Assembly: GCA_024752435.1 (NCBI GenBank)
Contig: CP103037.1
Location: 1,426,001-1,490,000 of the forward strand
Length of the DNA: 64,000 nucleotides
Source of the DNA: Allantophomopsis cytisporea
Taxonomy: Eukaryota; Ascomycota; Leotiomycetes; Phacidiales; Phacidiaceae
Direction of reading: 5' to 3'
Shown: one piece after another, positions 34,981-47,566 of the stretch
Layout of the letters: each line of letters starts with the position of its first letter
How positions within the stretch are numbered: position 1 is the first letter of the stretch
Program-made: the position numbers and the translations under genes
Notes under the pieces: model-generated
Database searches by the model: none
The model's input: the letters and a program-made list of their open reading frames with translations, nothing else
What the model was told of the DNA's origin: nothing

Positions 34981-35738
34981 TTTGAAGGTAATGTTGTAGT
35001 TTTCAATATTGGGCTTCAGCAGACTTATCGCTACGAGGCCTCTGACCGGCCGCTATGGGGTCTGGTAAATGTTGATTCTCTACGAGGCTTTGTGCTCTTA
35101 TGACAGAGTACAGTGTAGAATACCAGGCCAAGAGATATGAGACCTTGTATTGATAAAGCTTTGTGCAGGTGATGATGTAGCAAGAACAAGGCTATCCTTT
35201 AGAAGACGAGGCTGAAATGTGGAGCTTTAGATTGGATGCATGGGTGCTGCTCCGTTAAGCTGGAGAATGATCCGATGGCTCCGCAATGCGTCTTCACAGT
35301 CAGTCAACTCCACAACTTCGAAGTCTGATAGAAAAACACAGAGTGTTAGTGCTCAACTAGATATGATCCATCCTCAATTCTAGATTGCTAAAGGTACGAA
35401 GCTAATTGATAATCCTTTTTTTATATATCGAAGCAATAATCTCAGTCTACTCCGTTATATATTCGGTCGTTCTCCATTGTTGAGTCCGGGGAAATCATGT
35501 GTCATCAATCAGCCAACCTAGCTCGAATTTAGTTCAACGGGCACTTCGGCATTCACTTACATGCAAACAGCTCTCTCCACAGCTCTGTGGAATGACATTT
35601 CGCGGTTGTCTTTTAGATCTCTTGACCCCCATCGACACTGACTCCTCTTTAGCCATCAACTCATAGCCTCTGAGGCGCAGAGCTTCGCCATCACTGTCAC
35701 GCAACTCTCATCGTGTCGCATTCTTATCATCTATCATA
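34981..35738. promoter_or_regulatory. Divergent promoter region CYC2/DUF2434
   Basis: About 760 bp between two divergent starts. No gene or repeat seen. Contains short AT-rich stretches (35410-35470) and a C/T-rich leader before 35739. Confidence 0.5.
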
Positions 35739-37338
35739 ATGGGTCTTGTCAATGTACGCGAATTACTGGAATTCCCATCAGGCGATAACTCTTCCTACAC
35801 GAACCTGCTCGGTGCACAATTCAATAAGACAGCACTCGAATTACACAATTACACATATTATTCTAATGGGACTATCTCGAATGGATCATTATGTTTCCTT
35901 CTCTTCGAACCATACACGCCCTTCCTCCTCATGAACGGTACCTTTCTCAACAGTACGTCATGCTATTCTGCAATTGACCCACTCGGAGGGCGTTCGAAAA
36001 TCGGACTCTTCTACGTCTGCGCCTTCGCCTTATCCATCATGTTCACGTTCATAAATTTGAGGAAACATGGAAGATTGTTCTTGAAAACAGAGAAAAGGTT
36101 TCGAGCTATTGGAAGGAGATGGCAATGGTATTGGATGTTGTTCGTCGCAGCTTGTGGCATAATTAGCGGTATCTCGAATGTCGACGTCGATCGATATTAT
36201 CTTCCCGAATTGCCCATTGTGCTATCGGTATTTTTCTGGTTCTTGATGCTGCCAACAACGATGGCTATTGTGTGGGAAAGTGTCAGACACTGGGGTAGTT
36301 GGGAGGAAAGACAAAAGATCGATCCAAATCCATTCATGCTCAAGCAAGATGATCGAAGGGGTACAATCGAATTCTACCTTCCTCTCGTGTTCTATCTCTT
36401 TGCCTTCCTGGTAAGCATCGTCCGACAGCCTTTCTTATAAGTACTAATAATGCTAGAATTTCTTTATGGTCGTACCACGAGGTTGGGGTGCACTTGAACA
36501 ACAAAGATCACCGGAGCAAACTATTGCTATCGCCGAACCAATGGCGACAGATGTCCGATTCAAAACTGCTGCTTTCTTGCTCTTCATATCATGGCTTGTG
36601 ACCCTGTTCTCCCTTGTTCATTCCATCTGGCATTATAAACTCCCGCAAAAATCGACTTTTCAACTCATCGGAGGAATGTTTCGCTACACGCCTGTCAAAT
36701 ACATGCTCCTGATGCCACTCTCACTTTTAATGGTGGGATATGAAGCCGCAATCGCCTTTGATTTCGACATATCTCCGCTCAAGGTCGACGCGGACTTGGG
36801 ATTTATGTATGGATTAGGCTGGTCTCCCATCCTCTTGATCATTATCATCCAGGAGATATGGGGTTACCTACTTCCCAACGAAGATCGTGAACTTATTCGT
36901 CAACGTCGTGTCCGTGGTCAAGAGATCGACTCTGAGATGGGAATTATCAAGAAGCCTCATTGGTGGTCTCGTCTGAATGGAGCATCGAATTTCAACATCA
37001 AAGATCAGATATCAAAGAATGCAAGAGAGATTGGTGGTGGTCAGGCTACTATGAAGAATATTGAGCGCAGTATTGAAATGGGCAACATGCCTGTTAGTAA
37101 GAGAAGGGACAGTCAGAGGTCAGAAAATGATACTGTCAGAATGGCGGCAAGCCTCTTGTTCCCTCAATCTTCGGCCGACACCGAAAGAAGTGATCCTTTC
37201 AAGGATGAGCCCGAACGCGCAAGGAGTAGAAGTCGTGGCAGGCCGGATGGGGGTCTGGAGAGTAGGAGTGATAGCGCTACCAGCGGTGCCTCCTTAAGAA
37301 GGCCACCGCAACAGGTTAGGAGTATGCTGGATGTGTAA
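35739..37338 (+). CDS. DUF2434 multi-pass membrane protein
   Basis: Two exons, 35739..36410 and 36457..37338, with a 46-nt intron; 517 aa. The N-terminal 90 residues are rich in N-glycosylation sequons (NSS, NKT, NYT, NGT, NGS, NST) and precede a first helix (IGLFYVCAFALSIMFTFIN), so they probably face the lumen or outside. About seven helices follow, including YWMLFVAACGIISGI, LPIVLSVFFWFLMLPTTMAIVW, FYLPLVFYLFAFLNFFMVV (joined across the intron) and WSPILLIIIIQEIWGYLL. The C-terminus is cytosolic, Ser/Arg-rich. DUF2434 proteins are conserved in filamentous ascomycetes; function unknown. ATG follows CATA at the end of a long leader. Confidence 0.88.
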
Positions 37339-38436
37339 ATATGCCGATTGTAAATGGCAATGCACTAGCTATGGGAAAGGATGGAATGGTACTAGGAGTC
37401 TGGAGTTATTTAATTAGTTTTCTATATATACTCAGTGTCTGCGTACATTTAATAATCTTTGTTCTATCCCTTTGACTCTCAGACGAGTATTATTTGTAAT
37501 ATGTATATGGAATTGACAGCTACTATAATCAATGCGAGGTTCATGCTATGAGGCTGACAAGACGTTAGATTATATAAGAAACTTTCTTCATCTCATTTAC
37601 GTTCGCTGCTCCTTCACTACCTCTACCGTCGTTCATTGTGCTTTGGGTGGCCATTCAACAAGGACAGAACAATAAGAAGAATTTAACAGTACTTTGTATT
37701 TTCCATAGCTCACTGCTATCTAATCGAGACAAACACATGCTCTTCTCAATGCTACAAAACTAAGTACATCAATATCCCCTCAACTAATTCATTTCCTTTG
37801 CGGCTCCTCATGCCCCAGCAACCCCCAATGATCATCTCCCAATGTCTTCCTATCCCGCTTGCCTGGTGGAATTATTTGTAAACTAGGAAGATATATTTAA
37901 AGATCATTATTCGACATTGGCTGGCTCTATGCACTTCTTTCGTCCACCAGTGAACACATATGTGGATTGCGCGTGCATGAGAATTACTTGTGTCGGTGAT
38001 TCTGCGGGTGATTCTGCAGGCTCAAAGGATCTCAGAGTTGCCGCCCGCTACCTCACTCATCGGCAATCCACGACCACCATCAAACACCTTGATCATGATC
38101 ATCAAAGCTAGCAAATACAGTAGTTCATGCAAAGTCAACAATCTCACTTACACAAAATACTTCAGGATAAAGCACACATATCTACAACTTGTGGAATACT
38201 GAAAAGTGTTATGGATTTTTTATTGGACTGACAAACACCCCGAGTAGGCTATGTACAGAAAGGAAACAATAACCAAAGCCATCACAAAGACACCGATCGT
38301 CCACAAATCCGCCCATCCGCCCTTTTCCTGTCCAATCCAAGAGACCCAAATATAAAAGAAACAATCATGATGGGACTTCGACATGTCTCATAGTGAGGGA
38401 GTAAGAGGGCTAAACAGCCAACATGAGCGACAGCTC
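37339..38436. other. Intergenic region, convergent 3' flanks
   Basis: About 1.1 kb, AT-rich, with only short random frames. Nothing recognised. Confidence 0.5.
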
Positions 38437-39210
38437 CTAGACAGAGCCTTGACTTCTTGTCTTTCTCTGACTCTGACCTCTAGTAGGCTCCTTCTTCTCC
38501 TTCTTCGCAGCAGTCTTCTTCTCGCCATCGGCAGTCTCAGACTTCTTTGGTCGACCCGGCTTCTTAGCCACGCCATTGGTCGTCTTTTGTTTCTTTGCAT
38601 CAGTCACGTCCTCCTTGTCCTCGACGTCGCCATTCATATCCTCGAGCTTCTCATCGTCAACAGCACCATCCACCTTCCCGTCGGCCTTGCGCTTGTCGCC
38701 GGTCTTTGGCTCCTCCTTCTCCGCTTCGGTTTCTTTGTCCTTGACCTCCTCTCCATTCTCCTCTCCCTTATCCGCCTCTTTCTCGGTATTCTCCTCAGCG
38801 GCTTTGTCGTCTGTGGTGTCTCCGTTTTCCTTCTTTTCAGCTCCGTCGGCCTTTTCCTCGATGTCTAGCTCACTTGCTTTTTTGACCACATCGTTGCCGC
38901 TTCGAGCGATGTGTACGGCCGGATCTTCCGCATCACCCGTCTTCTTGATCTCATTTCCTCTGTGCGAGGTGACACTGACTTCGCCCTCCTTAACTTCTGC
39001 TACTTTTCCATCTGGGTGGTTGCCATTCCAGTTCCAGGACACTAATAAGCGGGGTATTAGCCACAGTACTTAGTATATATCATGATATTAGGGGTCTAAT
39101 GGGCACGGATTGAAGCTCTTGAAGGATTCGTATTATCCAGATGAGATGCTCATCTGATTTATTGGGGTGGTCTTACCTTTGTCGCCCTCTTCGATCTTGT
39201 CATCGGCCAT
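38437..39210 (-). CDS. Hypervirulence-associated TUDOR domain (HVA1, DUF2945) protein
   Basis: Two exons: a 34-nt first exon 39177..39210 (MADDKIEEGDK) and 38437..39041, separated by a 135-nt intron; 212 aa. Residues 8-66 form the HVA1-type TUDOR-like domain (GDKVSWNWNGNHPDGKVAEVK, VSVTSHRGNEIKKTGD, DPAVHIARSGNDVVKKASEL). The tail is extremely Glu/Lys/Asp-rich, then has an AT-hook-like KKPGRPKK near residue 170 and a Lys/Arg-rich end. The domain name comes from a basidiomycete protein that affected virulence; it is widespread, so no virulence role follows. A nuclear, chromatin-related role is likely from the AT-hook (inference). The second exon alone opens with GTG, so the first exon is required. 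Confidence 0.9.
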
Positions 39211-40289
39211 TTCGGAGGGTGTGATGACGTAATTTGAGGTGATGATAACTGGGATATATGCAAAATTGTATTTTAAGAAGTACTGAGAAACAATGCGATC
39301 AGATTGAACTATTTCAGTGGCATGCGCCGATTCAATTGATGTATTGCGACGGGTTACAGATTTATAGAAGGATGATGTCTGGAGGAGGTGAGGTTGGCAG
39401 TCGATCAGGTGCAGAAATGACGCTATGCCTACTCTTTATGTACCTGAGGGCCTGAGATCAAGGACGAGAAATGGAAAGCACAAGCTGGAATGGAGACGAA
39501 GGCTTGAACTGTTTGCCTAAGGCGTGAGAGAGTGGCTTTCTGCTGAGTTGAGCTGCACAGTCACACACTCCACCCTTCTTTTTGCGAGGGGGAGTCAATT
39601 TCCTTTGCGCTTTCGTAATACATACTTTAAGTACAAAGCGAGGTATGTAGGAAGTGTAAGTGAGAGAGGGACAGAAGTGGAGTGGTGGAGGAGCTTTTCT
39701 GTTGTGGGCAGTTTTTGGATCGAGCATCTGATTGGTCTGCCTTGGCTCTGGGTGACCTCGAGGATGATCGGAGCAAGATGAGATTGCGGGGTTGTGCCGT
39801 CGTGGCTGGCTTAAGTGTGATCCACTCTTCGCTTTCGTCTATCCATATGCACCGGAACAACGTCATTCGTACTGTGCAGTGAGTAAGTACAGGCGACGAT
39901 GATCGCATCATGTGATGTCGCGCACGTGAGACATTACGGAGCAATAAATGTAAATGGCAGAATGGACGGGAGTCTTTAAGTAGGTTATCTAGATAGATAT
40001 GCAAGGGGGCTGGACAACGACGAAGTTCGAGTGACTGAAGAATATCAACAAGAAGGAATCAAGATCACCCGGGGTTTCTATAATATACATATATATATAT
40101 ATATATATTCATCAAATTGCCTATCGATAAATAATGCCCCCTTACAGCTAAGTCCCGAGATCTCAGAACCTTAATGCCCTACTATGTGGTATTTACAAAA
40201 CTCCTTTCACGCCTCTCAATATTTACCAATCCCATATATCCATTTATGTGCAAAACTCCATTGCTATCGATCGAGTCTGCCCTCTTCTC
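39211..40289. other. Intergenic region upstream of HVA1 gene
   Basis: About 1.1 kb. Contains an (AT)n run near 40084-40107 and mostly random frames on both strands. No gene supported. Confidence 0.5.
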
Positions 40290-41564
40290 TCAGGCTAGGC
40301 TCAACGACTGGAGTAACTGAAGACTCGAAGCCTCTCTTCGTTCATCCGGAGTGTGTCCCTCCACACGCTTATTCTGGGGAAGTCCAAGTTTTTTGGGGAA
40401 AGTCTCTTCCAAGAATTTTAAAAGCCACCTCGCTTCATTGAACTTCCTTTCCTCGAGCAGTAGGTTCGAAGCGTCTAAAATGCACTGGATTTGTGTGCCA
40501 TCTGCTCGGAGAGTTTCGCGAAGCGGAGATTGAAGAAACTTCAATAAGGGCATAGAAGTAGGGTTTATCGGAGAGTATACGTGCAAGCAGTACCAATCTA
40601 CTTGAGAAATGTAACTTCGAACTATAGCCAGAAATTGTGAATAGGCTTTAGTGTCAGGCGTTGGTCTTTGTAGTCTTGAATCGGCGTTTGTGCTGAAGAA
40701 CCACAGGTAGCGTGCCGAAGGTGCGAGAGCCTTTCGTGTATCAGCAATGGACATATTCAAGGCATTCATGTAGGTAACAGCGTGTTGCAGGGACCCATAT
40801 GCTGCGTCAAGGGCAACATAGTGGGCTGTTTCTGCTTTAATCAAGTTAAATATGGGATATGCCAGAGTTCTGAGGAGCGCTGTTGTATCTTTCTTGGCCG
40901 ATATCTCAGATATTGCCATGAACTCTTGCGTCAGCCATGACCACACCTGGGACTGTAGCCCCTCAACCACGAGAAATTCGAAGAAGATTCTGGTAAAAGC
41001 ATGGTCGTAAAGAAAAAAGGAGTTCTTCACACCACCTGATGACTCTAACCAATTGAGCACTCGGTGCCCAGCTCCAGATTCTTGCATTGCATCTCGAAGG
41101 CTGGGGTTAGCAGACCTAGAAATGGCGTTCCTCTCGCCTATTAGGCATGCGGTTGCAGACTCCAGAGTCATTAAGCCGCGAGCAACTCCGTCCTCAAAGA
41201 TTTCCATCGGAAGTTTTTTGGTTTCACTCTTCTTCTGTGTATCATGGCCGAAGAGTGGATTTGTCAGAATTGAATATAGATGGCGATCGGTAGGCTGGTG
41301 CGATCCTAGGTCAAACTGTCCCGTTGACGCCCGTCTTTTCCCCATGCTCTTTGCTCTATGTGGATGTTCCCTCTGCGTGTTGCTGCTAGAATTCCCATCG
41401 CGGATAACACCATGTTGACGATCAAGTTGTTCACGAAACGAAGTTTTAAGAACATTCAGCAGCTGTTGAGACTCTCTTGGAGTCATTGGCAGTTGCTGAT
41501 GTAGATTGAAGCCCTGCAGTGGCAAGATTCTCCGAAACATCGCCGGTCTAGTGGATGCGAACAT
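40290..41564 (-). CDS. Conserved fungal protein, probably mitochondrial
   Basis: Single exon, 424 aa from ATG at 41564; the frame continues upstream only to non-ATG codons. The N-terminus MFASTRPAMFRRILPLQGF is basic and hydroxylated, suiting mitochondrial import. Next comes LPMTPRESQQLLNVLKTSFREQLDREHG-like sequence (here RQHG), a low-complexity basic linker, then about 300 residues of alpha-helical, TPR/PPR-like solenoid without clear consensus. Examples are AVTYMNALNMSIADTRKAL and CILDASNLLLEERKFNEARWLLKFLEETFPKK. I know of no named function. A TCACGTGA-type element (ATCACGTGAC at 41977-41986) lies about 410 bp upstream. A mitochondrial RNA or translation factor is a guess. Confidence 0.8.
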   Translation of the reverse strand: MFASTRPAMFRRILPLQGFNLHQQLPMTPRESQQLLNVLKTSFREQLDRQHGVIRDGNSSSNTQREHPHRAKSMGKRRASTGQFDLGSHQPTDRHLYSILTNPLFGHDTQKKSETKKLPMEIFEDGVARGLMTLESATACLIGERNAISRSANPSLRDAMQESGAGHRVLNWLESSGGVKNSFFLYDHAFTRIFFEFLVVEGLQSQVWSWLTQEFMAISEISAKKDTTALLRTLAYPIFNLIKAETAHYVALDAAYGSLQHAVTYMNALNMSIADTRKALAPSARYLWFFSTNADSRLQRPTPDTKAYSQFLAIVRSYISQVDWYCLHVYSPINPTSMPLLKFLQSPLRETLRADGTQIQCILDASNLLLEERKFNEARWLLKFLEETFPKKLGLPQNKRVEGHTPDERREASSLQLLQSLSLA

Positions 41565-44500
41565 GATGAAGGTGACGTTTCTTCGTCGTACAACAAAGGT
41601 TCTATGGGTAGGACGATTCGTTCTCGCGCATATGAAGGATGGCTGATGAATTGTAGATTGCACTTGATGCCAGGAACCAAGTGGATAATGATGATGGCCG
41701 ATGACTGGTGATACACGGCGTGATCCAGTTCGGCTCTACGTCGAGCCTTTTCTCGTCTGGTTGTATGTAAGGGCAGAGTATGTTATGTTGTCTCAATACT
41801 CAATTCATGCACCGATGTAATGGTCATCACAATAATCGAATGGTGCTTGCTGGTGCCTGAGTTGGAGTTCGTGTTTGTGCTGCACGCGCACCCGTATCTC
41901 TTGTCCGATTTAATCTGTCACGTGCCTGTGCAATAAAGTAAGGCGGGTTATAGGTACCTAAACTACCTTATGACTATCACGTGACTACTTTATCTGCTCC
42001 CTGATTTCCTGAGGACTTTGCACTTCTTAAGATGATAGAATAAGGTAGTGTTTCAGCAGGCTAGCATCCTGCTGTAGAATATTGCTATCTTAGTGCCAGA
42101 GAAAGTACTGATTTAGATGCCCTTAACATTGTATGTCTTCCTAGGTACATAGACAGTACATTTACAGGATAAACTCTTCAATTTATGTTGCAACTTAATC
42201 CTATCCCTACGTATACTGCTAATAACTACAAGCCTCCTACACGCGTTGAGATTGTAAAAGTTGTTTCGGACTTCTATTATTTCCTCACTAAATTTCCTCA
42301 CTTGAATGTTTCCTCCCATATCAAAATACCTCCACAAGATGGCTGGCCTGAAAAAATGCGCGAGTCTTTTCGCAGAGTAGGAAAACTATTGAAGTAATTG
42401 GTTTGCTTTCATGTTTACCTGATCTCGCAAAGCGCAACAACACGGAGATTTTGAATGAAACTTCTGCCCTTGACTATACTGACTTTCGATTTTTGGCTCG
42501 TATAGACAAAGATAGAGATGGTTATCGCAGAAATCCTATGAATAATAAGATTTCTAGCTACATTGTATTATTCAACTAGTTAGAATTATAGAGTTCGGTT
42601 GCGGTTTAAATGCAGATGGGTATGTGTTCTTATATACATATGCATATCTATATAATCAACTAAAAAGGGGGCTTCTGATATTCAAGTAGGCTACGTTACT
42701 GAACTTAACTAATTAGGAAAGCTCAAGTCGAACTTACCAATGAAGAGATAGAAAATGGTGATAGCTGAAAATTTTGTTATACCAAATTTATCAATGTATA
42801 TTTCGCAATGACATTGCAAGAGTACAGATCTTTGGAAGATATTCCTGTTATTACACGTCTTACAGGTGGCGGTACTATATAGATAGTTGGAGGAGCGACA
42901 TAAAGCTAGGAACTTATAGTATAAATTTCCTCTTCTGCTTATTGATTGCCATGAAATACCTTAGACTGATACGAAGTGACAAAAGCCAAATCTACGTAGT
43001 GATAAGGTCATGTAATAAGCTTAAATGCCTCACATAACCCCTTCCTCTACATATTGTCGGATGTGTCTGAGCATAAATAGTATGAAAGAACATGGCCGCC
43101 CACACTGGTCCATCTCACCTCTTCTTTCATAAAATCAACATTCTCAATAATTTTCGACATCGGGCCCCTACTGTTATGAGTATCACTTACGTTCTGTCAA
43201 CTCCCGCTTTAGTTCTATATATCTCCAACACTACCAAACAATGAGTGGGACGAAAGATATATCAAGAACAACAATCCCGAATTCTACTTGTCCTTTCATA
43301 TTTTGTTCGTAGTCTTGCCCCTGCCTTTGTTGTAACCTCGCGATTGCGTATTGTGCTCGCTTCCACTCGGACAACCAAAGGATATTTGTTAGATTTCTAA
43401 TTGTTTCAATTTATGTAGACGGTCTGAAGCACCCTGTTGCTATGTGAGCAGAGTTATAGCACTTAAGCAGCTCACTTACGAAACCGAGGAATCTATAACA
43501 CTCAGAGAACACCTACGGCATACAATGCTCTTGGCGAGTAATATTAAAAAGTAGAATTGAAATCTCATTGAAGTCACATCTAAAGTTCTTGCCGGTCCTT
43601 CTATTAATTCTCAGCATATACTTACATCGCGAAAATATACCATAATCTATAGCTACCCGACAACAGACAAGCTGTCTGTGGAAGAAGATGAGAGAACAAC
43701 TTAAGTTAAAAATCATATTGTTGTTATGGCTATTGAAGCCGCCTGCGGTGAGCTTTGAAATAAGGTTATAAACCACTTGGCTGCTTTTGATAAGAATCCG
43801 GTGTGGTGCGATTGAAGGTGAAAGGCAGGTATATCAAGTATTGATGTGTATGTGTATGTAAGCTATAGTTTTCTAGAATTCAAATAGCGTAATTATAATT
43901 CTTATTGAGTATTTCATTGTCGAGTGATCTAGATTCAAAGATTTCGGTGTTCATCGAGGAGATTTTTGATTTCCCCGGACTGTTCGGATACTTCCGATAT
44001 CCCACTTTGCGCTGCCAGTAAAAAAAATAAAAACATGCGGATGAGGATGGCTGTGTAGATCAGGTCTGTCGGCCAGGCCGATCGGATCATACCCTACCCT
44101 TGCTTCTCTACATTCTTATTACCTATCCGAGAAGTGGAGATTGATGGAGGCATGGATGAATGAATAAATGAACGGATGGAATAGTCTAGAGTCATCTCAG
44201 AGTCAATGTTCGACGTGACCATAAATATGTCTGTTGTCCTCATCCATCATACTGTTGAAATTGACTTATTTCATCACCTTGGTACATACATATCTATCAC
44301 TCCGCCACTTTGACAGCTGGGTACATACAGACAGAGAGACAGATAGGTAGATAAACACGCAAGAGAAAAGTGTATCTTGCATTCTTATTGTACTTGTTGT
44401 TATCGTTATAGAGAGAAGAAAAGAAAAATCATTTATACGGCCACTCGTCGCCCTCTCTTTTTGTTCTCCTTAGCTCACTCAGCCGCTCGGTCTTATCCTT

Positions 44501-44786
44501 CCTGCGTTGATCACTCACCACCACGCACAACTTACCCCACCTCACCTCACCTCACCTCCACCTGGCACCTCCCAAAACACGCAAGCCTAACGAATAAGTA
44601 AGATCTAGATCTACCGCGCACACGCAAACCCACCAAACACTCACTCACGCATTCACTTCGCATTCATCGTCAATCGACTGACTCTTTCGCAACGCACCCG
44701 ACCCGAGATCACCAGTACATACATATCCTCAAAAATCCCCTTGGCCGTCAATACTGTACACACAGAACTTTCAATAACCACTGTAT
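41565..44786. other. AT-rich, gene-poor region
   Basis: About 3.2 kb without an intact gene. The 42.0-43.9 kb part is clearly AT-richer than the flanks and holds a decayed coding fragment (listed separately). The last 400 bp are a C/A-rich leader of the metacaspase gene with CACCT pentamers (44534-44558). No terminal repeats or transposase motifs seen. Confidence 0.55.
42185..42579 (+). pseudogene. Decayed copy of a fungal conserved hypothetical gene
   Basis: An ATG frame encodes YKPPTRVEIVKVVSDFYYFL, then LTKFPHL and PPQDGWPEKMRESFRRVGK. The homologous sequence continues in another frame as KTIEVIGLLSCLPDL...ALDYTDFRFLARIDKDRDGY...NPMNNKISSYIV before a stop. The join needs a one-base frameshift at about 42383-42390. 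The string DxxFLARIDKDRxGYxxNPM is one I have met in leotiomycete hypothetical proteins. The remainder expected downstream is not recognisable, so the copy is truncated. Confidence 0.55.
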
Positions 44787-44855
44787 ATGCCATTGTTCGA
44801 CAGGCTCCTTAATAAAATAGATCAACTCGCTGCAGAGAGCGGCGTACATACCAAC

Positions 44856-46447
44856 ATGTCAGGTTATCCGGGACAAGGCTATCCAGGCCAGGGCGGTTAC
44901 GGAGGACAACCGCAATACAATCAGTACCATACCCCTCCACCTCATCACCACCAGTACGAGATTGCGCGCAAACTGCTGAGTATCATCATGCTGATTATCA
45001 TGTAGGCATCAGCAGGGATACGGTTATCCCCCTCCACAGCAGCCAGGTTACGGTGGTTATCAACCTCCACCGCCACAAGGCCCATATGGATATTCCCAGG
45101 TAAGTAGTTACCCTTCAACGAGTCTCTTCGCAGTTTCTGATGAGATGTAGCCTCCTCCACAGCAATACGGTGGATATGGCGGGGTTCCGCAGAACCAACC
45201 ACAGTATGGTCGGCCAGGTATGAAACTCCAAGCTCTGTGATATACACGATACTGACGAAGTTAGCACCGCCGTCAGTCAATTCCAACGCTTACGTAAATG
45301 GCAACCCGAATGCGCCTCCACCACCACCCAGTGGACAACACAATTTCGGATCTGGCGCACCCCAGGGGTACTCGTACCAATACTCTAACTGCACAGGCAA
45401 AAGGAAGGCGCTGTTGATTGGAATCAACTACTTCGGACAACGAGGCGAGCTACGAGGGTGCATCAACGACGTAAAGAACATGTCGGCTTATTTACATGAC
45501 AACTTTGGCTATGCGCGAGAGGACATGGTCATCTTGACCGACGATCAGCAGAATGCCATGAGCCAGCCTACGAAGGAGAACATGTACCGAGCCATGCACT
45601 GGCTGGTCAAGGACGCGCAGCCCAATGACTCCTTGTTCTTCCACTACTCCGGTCACGGAGGTCAGACAAAGGACCTGGACGGCGACGAGGAGGATGGCTA
45701 CGATGAGGTTATCTACCCAGTTGATTTCCGTACCAACGGCCATATCGTTGACGACGAGATGCACCGCATCATGGTCACCCCGTTGCAGCCCGGCGTCCGG
45801 CTCACTGCTATCTTCGACTCCTGCCATTCTGGGACTGCTCTCGATCTCCCATACATCTACTCCACCCAAGGTATCCTCAAGGAGCCAAACTTGGCCAAAG
45901 AAGCTGGTCAGGGCTTGCTCAGTGTTATCTCTTCTTACAGCAGAGGCGATATGGGTGGCGTGGCCAACAATGTCATGAGTTTCTTCAAGAAGGCTACTAC
46001 TGGCGATGACGCTTACAACCGCTCTGTGCAAACCAAGACGAGTCCCGCGGATGTTATCATGTGGTCCGGAAGTAAGGATGATCAAACCTCGTAAGTTTAC
46101 CCAGATACCTAGAATCTGTCGGCTTCGTGGGGAATGAAACTAACCGTTCGATACAGTGCCGATGCGACTATTGCAGCGCAGGCAACAGGTGCTATGTCTT
46201 GGGCTTTCATTGCTGCCATGAAGAAAAATCCACAGCAGAGCTATGTACAGTTGCTCAATAGCATCAGAGATGAATTAGCCGCGAAGTACACACAGAAACC
46301 ACAGTTGAGCTGTAGTCATCCTTTGAGTAAGTCCCACCCGCCCAACTGCTTTCCTTGCTCTTGAATTCCTCTTCATTCAACGTAAAACTGCCTAGGAACA
46401 AGTAGGCTAACCATCACTTAGATACGAATCTCCTCTTCGTCATGTAA
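44856..46447 (+). CDS. MCA1: Metacaspase (type I)
   Basis: Six exons: 44856..44953, 45006..45099, 45151..45217, 45265..46090, 46157..46326 and 46422..46447; introns of 52, 51, 47, 66 and 95 nt; 426 aa. The N-terminal prodomain is Gly/Tyr/Pro/Gln-rich (YPGQGYPGQGGYGGQP) and encoded by three small exons. The caspase-fold domain starts near KRKALLIGINYFGQ. The catalytic His is in HYSGHGGQ (about residue 217) and the Cys in FDSCHSGTALDLPY (about 273). The last exon gives TNLLFVM. Type I metacaspases are Ca2+-dependent Arg/Lys-specific cysteine peptidases involved in protein quality control and stress or cell-death responses. Another in-frame ATG at 44787 would add 23 residues (MPLFDRLLNKIDQLA...); MSGYPGQ is chosen because the family usually starts so. 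Confidence 0.93.
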
Positions 46448-47566
46448 TACATGAATCATTGTGAATAAGGCGTGAAGGGGGAGTGGGATAGCGGAGTAAA
46501 AAGGTATTTAACACGGCGTTATGGATGGAGCAAATTCGAAAATGTTTATGATAGATATCGAATGCAAGAATAATGAAACTGGAATAAATGACGCGATGCG
46601 ATGTAACGTTGATTACTTTACGCAATGGATTTTCGCTGACCAGATGGGACAGCACCCGGCCTTCTTAGCTGTCTGCATGAGGGTGTCGATCGTAGAATAC
46701 ACCCCGAGTACAAGATATGTTAATTTTTATTACCGTGCCAATTTCTGTTCCTGATTGCCAACCACGTGCAGAAAACGCTCTTTTTTAAATTCTGGGTCAC
46801 AGAGCCGGGCCGAGTGACAATCGTCCATGAAGGTGTGGGGATCAAGATGGCTAGAAATGTTCGAGAAGGATGTGGAGAAGGAGATGGCAGTACTGTCTGT
46901 GTGCCTGACAAAGTTTGAGGCACGGACTATTCGAAGATTTATCTGTCCAGGAATCAACCATGTTTTGTGCATCCTCGGTTGGAAAGTTCTGATACTTCGA
47001 GTAGAAGATTGAGATGTGTGCAAGTGTAGAGGATTTTTGGAATACTCAAGTCGGATTCCTGAGTCTTCATAGATGGACCCTGATTCTCTAGCCTCACTTG
47101 ATGTTAGTATCTTCGAGGGTGACGCCTGCAAATCCAACGATGGAAGTGATATCTATAATTAATTATAATTCTACTTCTACCTCTGCTTCTAGATAGAGCC
47201 GGAACTATGGTCTCGGTGAACGTAATAACCAACAAATCAACAGCCATATGGTTATTGGCTTATAAGTCTGGCAGTAAGACCTATGTTGTATTTCACCAAT
47301 CTACATTGTTCGAAAATTTGGCAAGACATCGATGACCTAAGCATGGGGACTTCAAGACCATGCAAACAGTCACTTGAAGATACTCAGATGCACGAAGACT
47401 CTTTATTCACAACGCTTCTGCAAGAGAAATGGTATCCCCAACTCCAACTCCACAAAAATCCACCAGGGGCCGCAAGTAACCCGGCGCCAGTTCGCAACCC
47501 CCATACCAAGCCTACCCAGCCATCACCGCATCCTGCGTATTATCCCATCCGCTTTGGCCACCTTGA
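46448..47566. other. Intergenic region, convergent 3' flanks
   Basis: About 1.1 kb between the metacaspase and IKS1 ends. Frames on both strands are short, and those at 46730-47137 start at a non-ATG codon. Nothing recognised. Confidence 0.5.

Noticed and set aside
45492..46085. 197-codon minus-strand frame
   Set aside because: Antisense of the metacaspase catalytic exon.
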